Part shown: in pieces, positions 53,190-62,359 of the stretch
Position numbering within the stretch: position 1 is the stretch's first letter
Layout: each line of letters begins with the position of its first letter
NCBI GenBank assembly: GCA_041912595.1
Contig: JAYRMR010000023.1
Location: 14,828 to 78,827, forward strand
From: Roseateles_B sp041912595
Lineage (GTDB): Bacteria > Pseudomonadota > Gammaproteobacteria > Burkholderiales > Burkholderiaceae_C
Length of the DNA stretch: 64,000 nt
Direction: 5' to 3'
Position numbers and translations under genes: made by a program
Notes under the pieces: model-generated
Databases searched by the model: none
What the model was told of the DNA's origin: nothing
What the model saw: only the letters and a program-made list of their open reading frames with translations

Positions 53190-53202
53190 CGCGGCGCGGC
53201 GC

Positions 53203-53667
53203 TCAGCGCAGCGCCAGCAGTGCGCGGCAGCGCTCCTCGTGCTGGGCGATTTCCTCGAGCGTCACCTCGATGTCCTCCAGCTGCTGCTCCAGCTGCCGGC
53301 GATGCTGGGCCAGCACCTCGAGGAAGGCCTTGAGCTGCGGCGCAGTGTCAGCACCGGCGGCGTCGTACATGTCCACCAGCTGCTTGATTTCCTGCAGCGA
53401 CAGCCCCAGGCGCTTGCCGCGCAGCGTCAGCTTCAGCCGGGTGCGGTCGCGATGGGTGTAGACGCGGTTGCGCCCTTCCCGAGCGGGGCTCAGCAGGCCC
53501 ATGTCCTCGTAGAAGCGGATGGCACGGGGCGTAATGTCGAATTCAGCCGCCAGCTCCGTGATGGTGAAGAGGCGGGTGCTGCCATCCGCCGCAGCATCGG
53601 CGGCGGCCGCGTCATCGGCCCCGGCGAGGGCTTTTGCGGGGGCGCTCAGGTCGGACTCGATGCTCAT
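53203..53667 (-). CDS. liuR: MerR-family regulator, LiuR-like
   Basis: A 154-residue MerR protein with a low-complexity Ala/Asp N-terminus (residues 1-30), an HTH (FTITELAAEFDITPRAIRFY) and the arm RDRTRLKLTLRGKRLGLSLQEI, wording that I recognise from LiuR, the regulator of leucine/isovalerate degradation in proteobacteria. There are no metal-binding Cys residues. A palindrome (ACGTTAACGT) lies upstream, shared with the divergent hydrolase. Assigning it to liu is inference; the liu genes in this window have their own TetR neighbour. Confidence 0.75.
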   Translation of the reverse strand: MSIESDLSAPAKALAGADDAAAADAAADGSTRLFTITELAAEFDITPRAIRFYEDMGLLSPAREGRNRVYTHRDRTRLKLTLRGKRLGLSLQEIKQLVDMYDAAGADTAPQLKAFLEVLAQHRRQLEQQLEDIEVTLEEIAQHEERCRALLALR

Positions 53668-53689
53668 GGCTACACTGCGCTGAATGACG

Positions 53690-53704
53690 TTTACGTTAAC
53701 GTTA
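53690..53704. promoter_or_regulatory. Putative LiuR operator
   Basis: TTTACGTTAACGTTA with the perfect core ACGTTAACGT (53693-53702), in the 56-bp gap between the divergent MerR gene and the MBL hydrolase. It is A/T-rich in a GC-rich region and resembles ACGT-type LiuR boxes as I recall them. Confidence 0.6.
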
Positions 53705-53723
53705 GTCTAAGCCCTTGCAGCCC

Positions 53724-54797
53724 ATGGCCAATCCGCGCGAATCCGAACTGAGCTATCCCTGGGGCGAGTCCCTGCCCGCGCCCGGGGGCCTGATGGCCCT
53801 CGAACCCGGCCTTGCCTGGGTGCGCATGGGCCTGCCTTTCGCGCTGGACCACATCAATCTGTGGCTGCTGCGGGACGAGATCGACGGCCGCACTGGCTGG
53901 ACGCTCGTGGACTGCGGCGTCGCCAACGAGGCCACCCGCGCGCTGTGGGAGCAGGTGCTCACGGACGGTCTCCAGGGCGAGCCGCTGCTGCGTGTGCTGG
54001 TGACGCATTTCCATCCGGACCACCTGGGCCTGGCCGCCTGGCTCACCGAGCGCTTCAGCACGCCGGAGCAACCCTGCCGGCTGTGGATGAGCGCGGCGGA
54101 CTTCAACCTCGGGCGCATCGCCAGCAGCTCGACGGTCGGCATGGGGGGCGAGGCCGCCGCGGCCTTCTTCGCCAGCCACGGCCTCACGGACCCGGAGGCG
54201 CAGGCCAAGATCCGCGGCCGCGCCAGCTACTACCCCAGCATGGTGCCCGCCGTGCCGACGAGCTACCGCCGGTTGATGCCCGGGCAGACGATGCGGATCG
54301 GCGGCGCGCGCTGGCGCTGCATCGGCGGCTACGGCCACGCGCCCGAGCACCTGAGCTTCTTCCGCGAGGACGGCCCGCCGGTGCTCATCTCCGGCGACAT
54401 GCTGCTGCCACGCATCTCCACCAACGTCAGCGTGGTGGACGTGGAGCCCGAGGCCAACCCGCTGCAGCTCTACCTCGATTCCCTGGCCGCCCTCCTCGAA
54501 CTTCCGGCGGACACGCTGGTCCTGCCCTCCCATGGCCGGCCCTTCCGCGGCCTGCCGGCGCGCGTGGACCAGCTCCAGGCTCACCACCGCGAGCGGCTGG
54601 ACGAAGTGCTACAGGCCTGCCGCGAGAAGCCCTGCGATGCCGCCGAACTGCTGCCCCTGCTCTTCAAGCGTCCGCTGGACCTGCACCAGACGACCTTTGC
54701 CATGGGCGAGTCCATCGCCCACCTGAACGCGCTGTGGCTGGACGGCCGCCTGCGCCGCGAGCGGGGCGCCGACGGCGTGCTGCGCTTCAGCTGCTGA
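53724..54797 (+). CDS. Metallo-beta-lactamase-fold hydrolase
   Basis: A 357-residue MBL-fold protein with the metal motif THFHPDHLG, the later metal His in GGYGHAPEHL, Asp in LISGDMLLP and a last His in LPSHGRPFRG. The C-terminal ~90 residues form an accessory helical domain. The start is the ATG for MANPRESEL; a TTG three codons upstream is less likely. It is divergent from the LiuR-like gene and may hydrolyse an acyl-CoA or other thioester. Substrate unknown. Confidence 0.88.
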   Translation: MANPRESELSYPWGESLPAPGGLMALEPGLAWVRMGLPFALDHINLWLLRDEIDGRTGWTLVDCGVANEATRALWEQVLTDGLQGEPLLRVLVTHFHPDHLGLAAWLTERFSTPEQPCRLWMSAADFNLGRIASSSTVGMGGEAAAAFFASHGLTDPEAQAKIRGRASYYPSMVPAVPTSYRRLMPGQTMRIGGARWRCIGGYGHAPEHLSFFREDGPPVLISGDMLLPRISTNVSVVDVEPEANPLQLYLDSLAALLELPADTLVLPSHGRPFRGLPARVDQLQAHHRERLDEVLQACREKPCDAAELLPLLFKRPLDLHQTTFAMGESIAHLNALWLDGRLRRERGADGVLRFSC

Positions 54798-54831
54798 CCC
54801 GCCCGCCCTGCGCCGGCCGTCGCCCAAGAAA

Positions 54832-54861
54832 AAACCGCCGGCGCTTGCGCGACGGCGGTTT
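54832..54861. terminator. Rho-independent terminator
   Basis: The stem AAACCGCCG/CGGCGGTTT encloses an inner GCGC-TT-GCGC hairpin. CCCTTTT follows, and an A run precedes it. It lies 34 bp after the MBL gene stop. Confidence 0.85.
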
Positions 54862-55121
54862 CCCTTTTGGTTGTCGATCGAACCGGGCAGCGCCCTGGCT
54901 CGGCGATCCACGACTGACCCAGATGAATCAGCTGGGATCTCCTGAACACAGCCCGGGCGAAACGGCCGCTGATCGCGGATGCCTGGTTCGCCGAGGGCTG
55001 CCCTGTTCCTCTCAGAGCAGCCGGGGCCGTGTCGTGATGACAGCTTGCAACTGAGAGTGTGCGTTTGGCGGCCCTTCGACGACTATCCTCCTAAAGGGGG
55101 GACTGCCGGATCAGATCCGTC
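54862..55121. other. Non-coding spacer, nothing recognised
   Basis: About 260 bp between the terminator and the YgjP-like gene end. I find no tRNA-like fold, no small reading frame with a ribosome-binding site, and no repeat shared with other parts of the window. A TCCTCC-TAAA-GGGGGGA stem at about 55085-55101 could end the YgjP transcript. Confidence 0.5.
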
Positions 55122-56081
55122 TCATTCGCTGAAGTTCGGCAGCGCAGCCCGGCGCAGTTGCTGGCGGGATTGTTCGTAGTCCGGAAGAACGGCGCCCACG
55201 ACGGCCCAGAAGCGCGGGCTGTGGTTCATCTCGTGCAGATGAGCCAGCTCGTGCACCACCACGTAGTCGATCGTGGCGGGCTCGAAGTGGATCAAGCGCC
55301 AGTTCAAGCGGACGGAACCGTCGATGCTGGCGCTGCCCCAGCGCGTCTGGGCGGACGACAGCCGCAGCCGGCTGATGCGCACGCCCATCTGCGCCCCGAA
55401 ATGCGCGCAGCGCTGCGTGAACAGGCTGCGGGCCTGCCCCTGCAGCCAGGCGAGGACGGCATCGCGGATCTGCACCGGCGCCGCATCCTGCGGCAGGCCG
55501 AGGTAGAGCGTCTGGCGCGGCACGGTGGCCAGGCTCGGCTGCGGGTCGGCCAGGCCAGTGTCCAGCCGGGCCTTGTGCGGCAGGCGGGCCGCCGAGGGGT
55601 CCAGCACGATGATCAGGTCCTGCCCGAGATAGGGCACGGTGCAGCCGTCCGCCCACTGGATCTGCGCGGCCGCCAGGCGCTCGCTGCGCTCCTGCTGCTC
55701 CTGGAGCTTGCGCAGGATCCAGCCGGCCTTGTGCTGCAGCGCGCGCTCGATCTCGCCCACCGGCACCCACTTCGGCGCGCTGACCCGCAGGCCCGCCTCG
55801 CTGATGGTGAAGCCGATGCTGCGGCGGCGTGCGCGGCGCAGCTCATAGCCCACCTCCTCGGTGCCGAGGAGGACGCGGCGCTGCGGGGCCGATGGCGGCG
55901 GAGGTGAAGTCGGGGGTGAAGGCGGGGCGATGGACGAAGGCGGCATGCTCGGGCGGCGCGGGCGCCGGCTCACCGGCGGCACCGAGGCGTCCGCAGGAGG
56001 CGCCGAGGAGGGCGACTCCGGCTCCCGCTCGAAAAGCGAGAGCTGGACGTACTGGAAAAGGCCGGCCAGGCGATGCAGCAT
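55122..56081 (-). CDS. YgjP-like zinc metallopeptidase
   Basis: A 319-residue protein. Residues ~30-70 are Pro/Ser-rich and probably disordered. The rest is the YgjP/DUF45 fold: RRARRRSIGFTISEAGLRVS, RWGSASIDGSVRLNWRLI, and the zinc motif VVHELAHLHEMNHSPRFW, i.e. HELAH plus a third ligand His. The family is sprT/M48-like; activity has been little studied. It precedes no obvious operon partner, and plsC lies upstream on the same strand after a 70-bp gap. Confidence 0.9.
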   Translation of the reverse strand: MLHRLAGLFQYVQLSLFEREPESPSSAPPADASVPPVSRRPRRPSMPPSSIAPPSPPTSPPPPSAPQRRVLLGTEEVGYELRRARRRSIGFTISEAGLRVSAPKWVPVGEIERALQHKAGWILRKLQEQQERSERLAAAQIQWADGCTVPYLGQDLIIVLDPSAARLPHKARLDTGLADPQPSLATVPRQTLYLGLPQDAAPVQIRDAVLAWLQGQARSLFTQRCAHFGAQMGVRISRLRLSSAQTRWGSASIDGSVRLNWRLIHFEPATIDYVVVHELAHLHEMNHSPRFWAVVGAVLPDYEQSRQQLRRAALPNFSE

Positions 56082-56153
56082 GGCGGTCGAGTTTACGGGG
56101 GGAAGCGCCCCCCTGCGAGAGGGAAGGCGATCAGTTGACAGCGCCGCGCCGGA

Positions 56154-56930
56154 TCAGGCCGACGGACCCGCCCCTGGCGTGACATAGGCCTCGGGATCCA
56201 GGCGCTGCATCTCGGCCTCGATCCACGTCTCGACCTGCTTCATCAGCTCGACGGGCTCCCGGCCCACCGAGGGGATCGGCTGGCCGATGGAGATGTCCAC
56301 CACGCCCGGACGCAGCAGGAAGCTCTTGCGCGGCCAGCAGCGCGCCGAGGTGGCGGCGATGGGCACCACCGGCACGCCGGTGGCCACGGCGAGGCGCGTG
56401 CCGCCGCTCTTGTACTCGCCCTTCTGGCCGCGGGCGATGCGCGTGCCCTCCGGGAACATGATCACCCAGTTGCCCAGCTCGGCCATGCGCTTGCCCTGCT
56501 TGAGCACCTTGGCCCAGGCTTCGGAGCGGCGGCCGCGGTCGATGTGGATCATGTCCATGCGGGCCATGGCCCAGCCGAAGAAGGGCACGTAGAGCAGCTC
56601 GCGCTTGAACACGTAGGCCATGGGGTGGGTCATGATCGCCGGATAGGCGAAGGTCTCCCAGGTGCTCTGGTGCTTGGACAGCAGGATCACGGCGCTCTTG
56701 CGGTCGGCGCGGGTGGGCAGGTGCTCCATGCCCTGCACGCGGTACTTCACGCCGCAGATCACCTTGGCGCCCCAGATGGCGAGCGCCAGCCAGCCGGCGC
56801 AGGTCCAGTAGACCTTGTCACCCCGCACGAAGACGGACAGCAGCACCGCGAACAGCGCCCAGGGGATGACGGTGACGATCAGGAAGAGGACAAAGATCAG
56901 CGAACGGATCGCCGCCAGCAGCAAGCTCAA
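56154..56930 (-). CDS. plsC: 1-acyl-sn-glycerol-3-phosphate acyltransferase
   Basis: A membrane-bound acyltransferase of 258 residues making phosphatidic acid. Two N-terminal hydrophobic helices precede the catalytic block: motif I is KHQSTWE (HX4E, where HX4D is most common), and motif III is FPEGTRIARG. It starts with TTG overlapping the gmhB stop (TTGA), implying coupled translation. It belongs to the glyQ-glyS-gmhB-plsC run. Confidence 0.92.
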   Translation of the reverse strand: MSLLLAAIRSLIFVLFLIVTVIPWALFAVLLSVFVRGDKVYWTCAGWLALAIWGAKVICGVKYRVQGMEHLPTRADRKSAVILLSKHQSTWETFAYPAIMTHPMAYVFKRELLYVPFFGWAMARMDMIHIDRGRRSEAWAKVLKQGKRMAELGNWVIMFPEGTRIARGQKGEYKSGGTRLAVATGVPVVPIAATSARCWPRKSFLLRPGVVDISIGQPIPSVGREPVELMKQVETWIEAEMQRLDPEAYVTPGAGPSA

Positions 56931-57577
56931 TTCAAGTCTCCGGGAACGGTGTTGGGGGACAGCTGCTCGCCGCGGGCATCGGCCCGGGCGCGCCGTTCTT
57001 CTTGGATCAGGTGTTCGGCGAAGTTCGCCAGGTTGTCGTGCAGGCGCGCGCCGGGGACCTGGGCGAGCTGCGCCTGGATCTGGCCTTCGTCGGCCAGGCC
57101 GAGGCGCTCGCCACGCAACAGGTGCGGGACGCAGCCGGCGGCATGCGCCGTCTGGAGATCCTTGAGGCTCGCGCCGACCATGTGCACCTGCGCGAGGTCC
57201 ACATTGAAGCGCTCGCCGATCTGGTTGACGAGGCCGGGCAGCGGCTTGCGGCAGGTGCAGCCCTCGTCCGGCGTGTGCGGGCAGAAGAAGACGGCATCCA
57301 GCCGGCCGCCCTTCTCCGCCAGCAGCTGGTTGAGGCGTTGGTGGACGGCGTTGAGCGAGGCCATGTCCAGCAGCCCGCGGCCGATGCCGGGCTGGTTGGT
57401 GGCCATGACCGTGTGCCAGCCCGCGTGGTTCAGGCGCGCCACCGCTTCCAGGGCCCCGGGCAGGGGCTCCAGCTCGTCGACCGACTTGACGTGGTCGTCG
57501 CGGAAGCGGTTGATCGTCCCGTCACGCCCCAGGATGACGAGTTTCATGCTGTGGCTGTGATCGGAACGGGCGGGCAT
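56927..57577 (-). CDS. gmhB: GmhB-like heptose-bisphosphate phosphatase lacking catalytic Asps
   Basis: A HAD-fold homologue of D-glycero-beta-D-manno-heptose-1,7-bisphosphate 7-phosphatase, 216 residues. The strong GAGGAG ribosome-binding site fixes the start at 57577. Motif I reads ILGRDGTIN: the nucleophile Asp (usual LDRDG) is Gly17 (codon GGG). Motif IV reads MVGASLKDL: the metal-binding Asp (usual VGDS) is Ala136. Motif II (ATNQ) and the zinc-loop/Lys motif CPHTPDEGCTCRKP are intact. The protein probably cannot catalyse phosphate removal. It lies 10 bp after glyS and overlaps plsC. Confidence 0.88.
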   Translation of the reverse strand: MPARSDHSHSMKLVILGRDGTINRFRDDHVKSVDELEPLPGALEAVARLNHAGWHTVMATNQPGIGRGLLDMASLNAVHQRLNQLLAEKGGRLDAVFFCPHTPDEGCTCRKPLPGLVNQIGERFNVDLAQVHMVGASLKDLQTAHAAGCVPHLLRGERLGLADEGQIQAQLAQVPGARLHDNLANFAEHLIQEERRARADARGEQLSPNTVPGDLN

Positions 57578-57587
57578 GGAATGCTCC

Positions 57588-59729
57588 TCAGGAAGCCAGG
57601 CGGGACAGGTCGGCCACGCGGTTCATCGCGCCATGCAGGCGGTTCAGCAGCGCCTGACGGTTGGCGCGCAGGGCCGCATCCTCGGCGTTGACCATGACGT
57701 CATCGAAGAAGGCATCGACCGGGCCCTTGAGCGCGGCCAGGGCCTTCAGCGAGCCGGCGTAGTCGTGCTGCTCGAACAGCGTGTCGGCCTGCGGCTGGAC
57801 CTCGGCCAGCGCGGCGGCCAGAGCCTGCTCGGCGGCCTCCTTCAGCAGCGCGGGGTCCACGGCCGTGGGCAGCTCGCCCTCGATCTTCTTGAGGATGTTG
57901 CCCACGCGCTTGTTGGCGGCGGCCAGCGAGGCGGCCTCGGGCAGCGCCGCGAAGGCGCGCACGGCCTCCAGGCGGCGCGGCACGTCGCCCAGGCGGCTGG
58001 GGTTCAGCGCCAGCACGGCGTCCACTTCCTGGGCGCTGTAGCCCTGGTCGCGCAGCGAGACCGCCACGCGGTCCGCGAAGAAGCCCAGCAGGGCCTCGCG
58101 CGGGCTGGTGATCAGCTCGCCGAAGGCCGGCACGGCAGAGTCGATCAGCGCGGGCAGGTCCAGCGGCAGGTTCTTCTCGACGAGGATGCGGATCACGCCC
58201 AGCGCATGGCGGCGCAGCGCGAAGGGGTCCTTGTCACCCGTGGGCAGCTGGCCGATGCCGAACAGGCCCACCAGGGTCTCGAGCTTGTCGGCCAGCGCGA
58301 CGACGGTGCCGGTGTGGTTGCGCGGCAGCTCATCACCGGCGAAGCGCGGCTTGTAGTGATCCTCGATGGCGATGGCGACGCCGTCGCGCAGGCCCTCGTG
58401 GCGGGCGTAGTAGGCGCCCATGATGCCCTGCAACTCGGGGAACTCGCCGACCATGTCGGTCAGCAGGTCGGCCTTGGCCAGCAGGGCCGCCAGATCGGCC
58501 TTGTGCGACAGCATCTGCAGCTCGTCATGCGATTGCACCGAGGCCGGCTGATGGTCGCCCAGCTGATGAACGATGGCCCGCGCGATGAAGCGCACGCGCT
58601 CGACGCGGTCGCCCTGCGAGCCCAGCTTGCCGTGGTAGACCACCTTGGCAAGACCTGGCACCCGATCGGCCAGGGTCTTCTTGCGGTCCTGGTCGAAGAA
58701 GAACTTGGCGTCCGAGAGGCGCGGGCGCACGACGCGCTCGTTGCCGCCGATCACCGCGCTGGCGTCGGCCGGGCGGATGTTGGAGACGACGAGGAACTTG
58801 TGCGTCAGCTTGCCCGCGGCGTCCAGCAGCGGGAAGTACTTCTGGTTGGCCTTCATCGTGAGGATGAGGCACTCCTGCGGCACGGCCAGGAACTCGGGCT
58901 CGAACTGGCAGGTCAGCACATTGGGGCGCTCGACCAGGGCGGTGACCTCGTCCAGCAGGGCCTCGTCGTCGATGGGCTTGAGGCCTTCCTTGGCGGCGGC
59001 GGCGTTGAGCTGGGCCAGGATCTCGGCGCGGCGCTCGGCGAAGCTGGCAATCACGGCGCCCTGCTCGCGCAGCTGCGCGGCGTAGCTGTCGGCGCTCTCG
59101 ATGGCCAGGCGCGGCTGCGCGGCCTCGAAGCGGTGACCCAGCGTCTCACGGCCGGAGCTCAGGCCCAGCGTGGCCACGGGCACCACGGTCGAGCCGTGCA
59201 GCGCCACGAGGCCATGGGCCGGGCGCACGAAGTTGACGCTGCTCCAGCCGTCGGCCAGCTGGTAGCTCATCACCTTGGGGATGGGCAGCTTGGCGAGGGC
59301 CTCATCCAGGGCCTTCTGCAGGCCTTCGGCCAGGGTGGCGCCGGCGACCATGGAATCGAGGAACAGGGCCTCGGCCTTGCCGTCCGGCAGGCGCTTGAGC
59401 TGGGGCACGACGCTGGCGTCGGCACCGAGGCTGGCCAGCTTCTTCAGCAGGGCCGGCGTGGCCTGGCCGTCCGCAGACAGCGCCACGGCGACGGGCATGA
59501 GCTTCTGCTGGACAGCGCGGTCGGCGGCCTTGGCGGCCACGGCCGTCACGTGCACGGCCAGGCGGCGCGGCGAGGCGAAGGGCGTGACGGCGGCCTCGGC
59601 GCCGGCCAGGCCCTGGGCCTTCAGGCTGTCCGCCAGCACGGTGGCGAAGGACTCGCCCAGCTTCTTGAGCGCCTTGGGCGGCAGCTCTTCGACAAACAGT
59701 TCGACGAGGAGGTTCTGCGGAGTACTCAT
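57588..59729 (-). CDS. glyS: Glycyl-tRNA synthetase beta subunit
   Basis: A 713-residue subunit that binds tRNA in the bacterial alpha2beta2 enzyme. It begins MSTPQNLLVELFVEELPPKAL and includes an HD-like region and the C-terminal DALR-type helices (RQALLNRLHGAMNRVADLS). It lies 5 bp after glyQ. Size and sequence are normal. Confidence 0.97.
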   Translation of the reverse strand: MSTPQNLLVELFVEELPPKALKKLGESFATVLADSLKAQGLAGAEAAVTPFASPRRLAVHVTAVAAKAADRAVQQKLMPVAVALSADGQATPALLKKLASLGADASVVPQLKRLPDGKAEALFLDSMVAGATLAEGLQKALDEALAKLPIPKVMSYQLADGWSSVNFVRPAHGLVALHGSTVVPVATLGLSSGRETLGHRFEAAQPRLAIESADSYAAQLREQGAVIASFAERRAEILAQLNAAAAKEGLKPIDDEALLDEVTALVERPNVLTCQFEPEFLAVPQECLILTMKANQKYFPLLDAAGKLTHKFLVVSNIRPADASAVIGGNERVVRPRLSDAKFFFDQDRKKTLADRVPGLAKVVYHGKLGSQGDRVERVRFIARAIVHQLGDHQPASVQSHDELQMLSHKADLAALLAKADLLTDMVGEFPELQGIMGAYYARHEGLRDGVAIAIEDHYKPRFAGDELPRNHTGTVVALADKLETLVGLFGIGQLPTGDKDPFALRRHALGVIRILVEKNLPLDLPALIDSAVPAFGELITSPREALLGFFADRVAVSLRDQGYSAQEVDAVLALNPSRLGDVPRRLEAVRAFAALPEAASLAAANKRVGNILKKIEGELPTAVDPALLKEAAEQALAAALAEVQPQADTLFEQHDYAGSLKALAALKGPVDAFFDDVMVNAEDAALRANRQALLNRLHGAMNRVADLSRLAS

Positions 59730-59734
59730 AGGGT

Positions 59735-60691
59735 TCAGGCCGCCTTCTTTGCGTTCTTTTCAGCTTGCTTGGCGAGGTTCGCCAGCACTTCCTCGCCCCA
59801 GGCCTTGGGCGCCATGGGGAAGCCCAGGCGGGCCCGGCTGTCCAGATAGGCCTGCGCCACGGCGCGGGCCAGGTTCCGGATGCGGCCGATGTAGGCGGCG
59901 CGCTCGGTCACCGAGATGGCGCCGCGGGCGTCCAGCAGGTTGAAGGTGTGACCGGCCTTGAGCAGCTGCTCGTAGGCGGGCAGCGCCAGCTGCTGCGTCA
60001 TCAGGTGCTGCGACTGCTTCTCGTGCGCGGCAAAGGCCTGCAGCAGGAAGTCGACGTCGCTGTGCTCGAAGTTGTAGGTGGACTGCTCGACCTCGTTCTG
60101 GTGGAACACGTCCCCATACTTGATGTCGGGAGCGCCGTTCTTGCCCTCGACATAGACCAGGTCGTACACCGACTCCTTGCCCTGCAGATACATGGCCAGG
60201 CGCTCGAGGCCGTAGGTGATCTCGCCGGTGATGGGCTTGCAATCGATGCCGCCGACCTGCTGGAAATAGGTGAACTGCGTCACCTCCATGCCGTTGAGCC
60301 AGACCTCCCAGCCCAGGCCCCAGCAGCCGAGGGTGGGGTTCTCCCAGTCGTCCTCGACGAAGCGGACGTCGTTCTTCTTCAGGTCGAAGCCCAGGGCCTC
60401 CAGCGAGCCGAGGTACAGCTCGAGGATGTTGGCCGGCGCGGGCTTCAGCACGACCTGGAACTGGTAGTAGTGCTGCAGGCGGTTGGGGTTCTCGCCGTAG
60501 CGGCCGTCCTTGGGGCGGCGGCTGGGCTGCACATAGGCCGCGTTCCAGGGCTCGGGGCCCAGCGCGCGCAGGAAGGTCGCGGTGTGGCTGGTGCCGGCGC
60601 CGACCTCCATGTCATAGGGCTGCAGCAGCGCGCAGCCCTGGGCGGACCAGTATTCCTGAAGTTTCAGAATGATTTGCTGGAAGCTCAGCAT
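59735..60691 (-). CDS. glyQ: Glycyl-tRNA synthetase alpha subunit
   Basis: The 318-residue catalytic subunit: FQQIILKLQEYWSAQGCALL, QPYDMEVGAGTSHTATFLRA, YVQPSRRPKDGRYGENPNRL and the ITGEITYGLERLAMYLQ segment of class II synthetases. The ATG for MLSFQQ is chosen; the frame extends upstream without similarity. It is the first gene of the glyQ-glyS-gmhB-plsC run. Confidence 0.97.
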   Translation of the reverse strand: MLSFQQIILKLQEYWSAQGCALLQPYDMEVGAGTSHTATFLRALGPEPWNAAYVQPSRRPKDGRYGENPNRLQHYYQFQVVLKPAPANILELYLGSLEALGFDLKKNDVRFVEDDWENPTLGCWGLGWEVWLNGMEVTQFTYFQQVGGIDCKPITGEITYGLERLAMYLQGKESVYDLVYVEGKNGAPDIKYGDVFHQNEVEQSTYNFEHSDVDFLLQAFAAHEKQSQHLMTQQLALPAYEQLLKAGHTFNLLDARGAISVTERAAYIGRIRNLARAVAQAYLDSRARLGFPMAPKAWGEEVLANLAKQAEKNAKKAA

Positions 60692-60817
60692 GGTGGTGTG
60701 CAGCGGTAAGGCCCGGGGCGCTGCGCGGGGCAGCACGGGCGTTGAAGGAAGCGGCCCATTCTACGGGTGCCCATGCGGGGCGCCCGCGGGTGGATCAAGC
60801 CGCGCGCCGGCCGGCGG

Positions 60818-62359
60818 TCAGCGGCCCGCCGGGCGGCGCAGCAGGAGCGCGGCAACGAGGCCCAGCCCCCACAGCGGCCACAGGCCCAGCGCCGCCAGCC
60901 AGCGGGCGTAGGGCGTGGCGCCGGTGCGCCCCTCGACCCGCACCTCCAGCACGCCGGGCACCTCGGCCGGCAGGCGGGCCGTCACCCGGCCCTGGTGGTC
61001 GATGGCGGCCGTGGCGCCGGTGTTCGTGGCGCGCACCAGGGGCCGCTGGAACTCCAGCGTCCGCATGCGGGAGAACTGCAGGTGCTGGTCCTGCACCATG
61101 CGCGGCCCGAACCACGCGAGGTTGCTGGCATTGGCGAGCACCGTCGCGGCCTCCGGGCCGACGAGGCTGCGGGCGAAGTCCTCGCCGAACAGATCCTCGT
61201 AGCAGATCAGCGGACGGATGCGCTGCCCGTCCAGCACGAGCGAGCGCTGGTGTTGCCCGGTGGCCTGGTCGTCCAGCGGAATGCGCAGCGCCTGCACGAA
61301 CCAGTGGAAGCCGGGCGGGATGAATTCGCCGAAGGGCAGCAGGTGGCGCTTGCCGTAGCTGTAGGCCTCGCCGTCGGGCTGGCGCGGCGCGCCGAAGGCC
61401 ACGAGCGAATTGACGAAGCCGGCCTGGTCGTCCCCGAGGAAGCTGCCCAGCAGCACCGGCCGCACCTTGCCGACGGCGGCGATGCGCTGCACCACCTCGG
61501 GCTCGAGGTAGGCCAGCGGCAGCGGCACGACGGACTCGGGCGTCAGCACCAGCTGCCCGCGGGCGCGCTCGGCCTGCTGCAGCAGCGCGTCGAGGTTGCG
61601 GGCCCAGAGCTCGCGGTCGAACTTCTGGTCCTGCGCCACATTGGGCTGCAGCAGGGACAGGCGGATCTCGCCGCTGCTCCGGGTGAACTCGGACGGCAGC
61701 ACCACCGGCACCGCCGCCAGCACCGCGAGCACGGCCAGGGCCCGCCAGGCCTTCGCGTGGAGCAGCGCCGCCAGCGCCGCCGCCAGGGCGGCCGACAGCG
61801 CGGCGATGCCGTAGACGCCGATCCACGGCGCCCAGCCGGCCAGCGGGCCGACCGTGTGGGCATAGCCGCTGGCGATCCAGGGGAAGCCCGTCAGCCACTG
61901 GGCGCGGGCCAGCTCGGCGAGCAGCCACAGCGCGGCGAAGAGGCCCACCCGGGCCGCCGGAGCGGCACGGCGCCAGCCGGCGAAGCATCCCATCGCGGCG
62001 GTGTAGTAGAGCGACAGGAACGCGGCCAGCAGCCCCACGGCCGCCCCGGCGAAGGGCGCGGGCAGGTGGCCGTAGTCGTGCAGGCTGATGTAAAGCCACC
62101 AGAGCCCGGCAGCCAGCCAGCCCAGGCCAAAGGCGAAACCACAGGCGGCCGCACGGCGCGGCGCGGCGTCCCAGACGAGCACGGCCAGCCCGGCCAGAGA
62201 CAGCGGCTGCAGCCACCAGGCCTCCACCGGCGCGAAGGACACGGTCTGCAGCACGCCGGCCAGCAGTGCCAGCACGAGGCTGACGCCCGGGCCCCGGCTC
62301 ATCAGCCAGCGGGACAGCCCGCTGGCCACCCGCCTCGCTCGGGGCGCGCGACCCGTCAT
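60818..62359 (-). CDS. lnt: Apolipoprotein N-acyltransferase
   Basis: Third enzyme of lipoprotein maturation, 513 residues. An N-terminal set of hydrophobic helices is followed by a nitrilase-like periplasmic domain with the catalytic Glu (LTPESVVPLP), Lys (SYGKRHLLPFGE) and Cys (PLICYEDLFG), and a final helix. The start overlaps the corC stop by four bases (ATGA), the pairing usual in betaproteobacteria. It would acylate the lipoproteins seen in this window. Confidence 0.95.
   Translation of the reverse strand: MTGRAPRARRVASGLSRWLMSRGPGVSLVLALLAGVLQTVSFAPVEAWWLQPLSLAGLAVLVWDAAPRRAAACGFAFGLGWLAAGLWWLYISLHDYGHLPAPFAGAAVGLLAAFLSLYYTAAMGCFAGWRRAAPAARVGLFAALWLLAELARAQWLTGFPWIASGYAHTVGPLAGWAPWIGVYGIAALSAALAAALAALLHAKAWRALAVLAVLAAVPVVLPSEFTRSSGEIRLSLLQPNVAQDQKFDRELWARNLDALLQQAERARGQLVLTPESVVPLPLAYLEPEVVQRIAAVGKVRPVLLGSFLGDDQAGFVNSLVAFGAPRQPDGEAYSYGKRHLLPFGEFIPPGFHWFVQALRIPLDDQATGQHQRSLVLDGQRIRPLICYEDLFGEDFARSLVGPEAATVLANASNLAWFGPRMVQDQHLQFSRMRTLEFQRPLVRATNTGATAAIDHQGRVTARLPAEVPGVLEVRVEGRTGATPYARWLAALGLWPLWGLGLVAALLLRRPAGR

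Noticed and set aside
54862..55121. tRNA or small RNA gene in the spacer after the MBL hydrolase
   Set aside because: No cloverleaf, no T-loop consensus and no promoter-terminator pair could be found.
56154..56930. Inactive PlsC because motif I is HX4E instead of HX4D
   Set aside because: As I recall, KHQSTWE is common in betaproteobacterial homologues, and the other motifs are intact.
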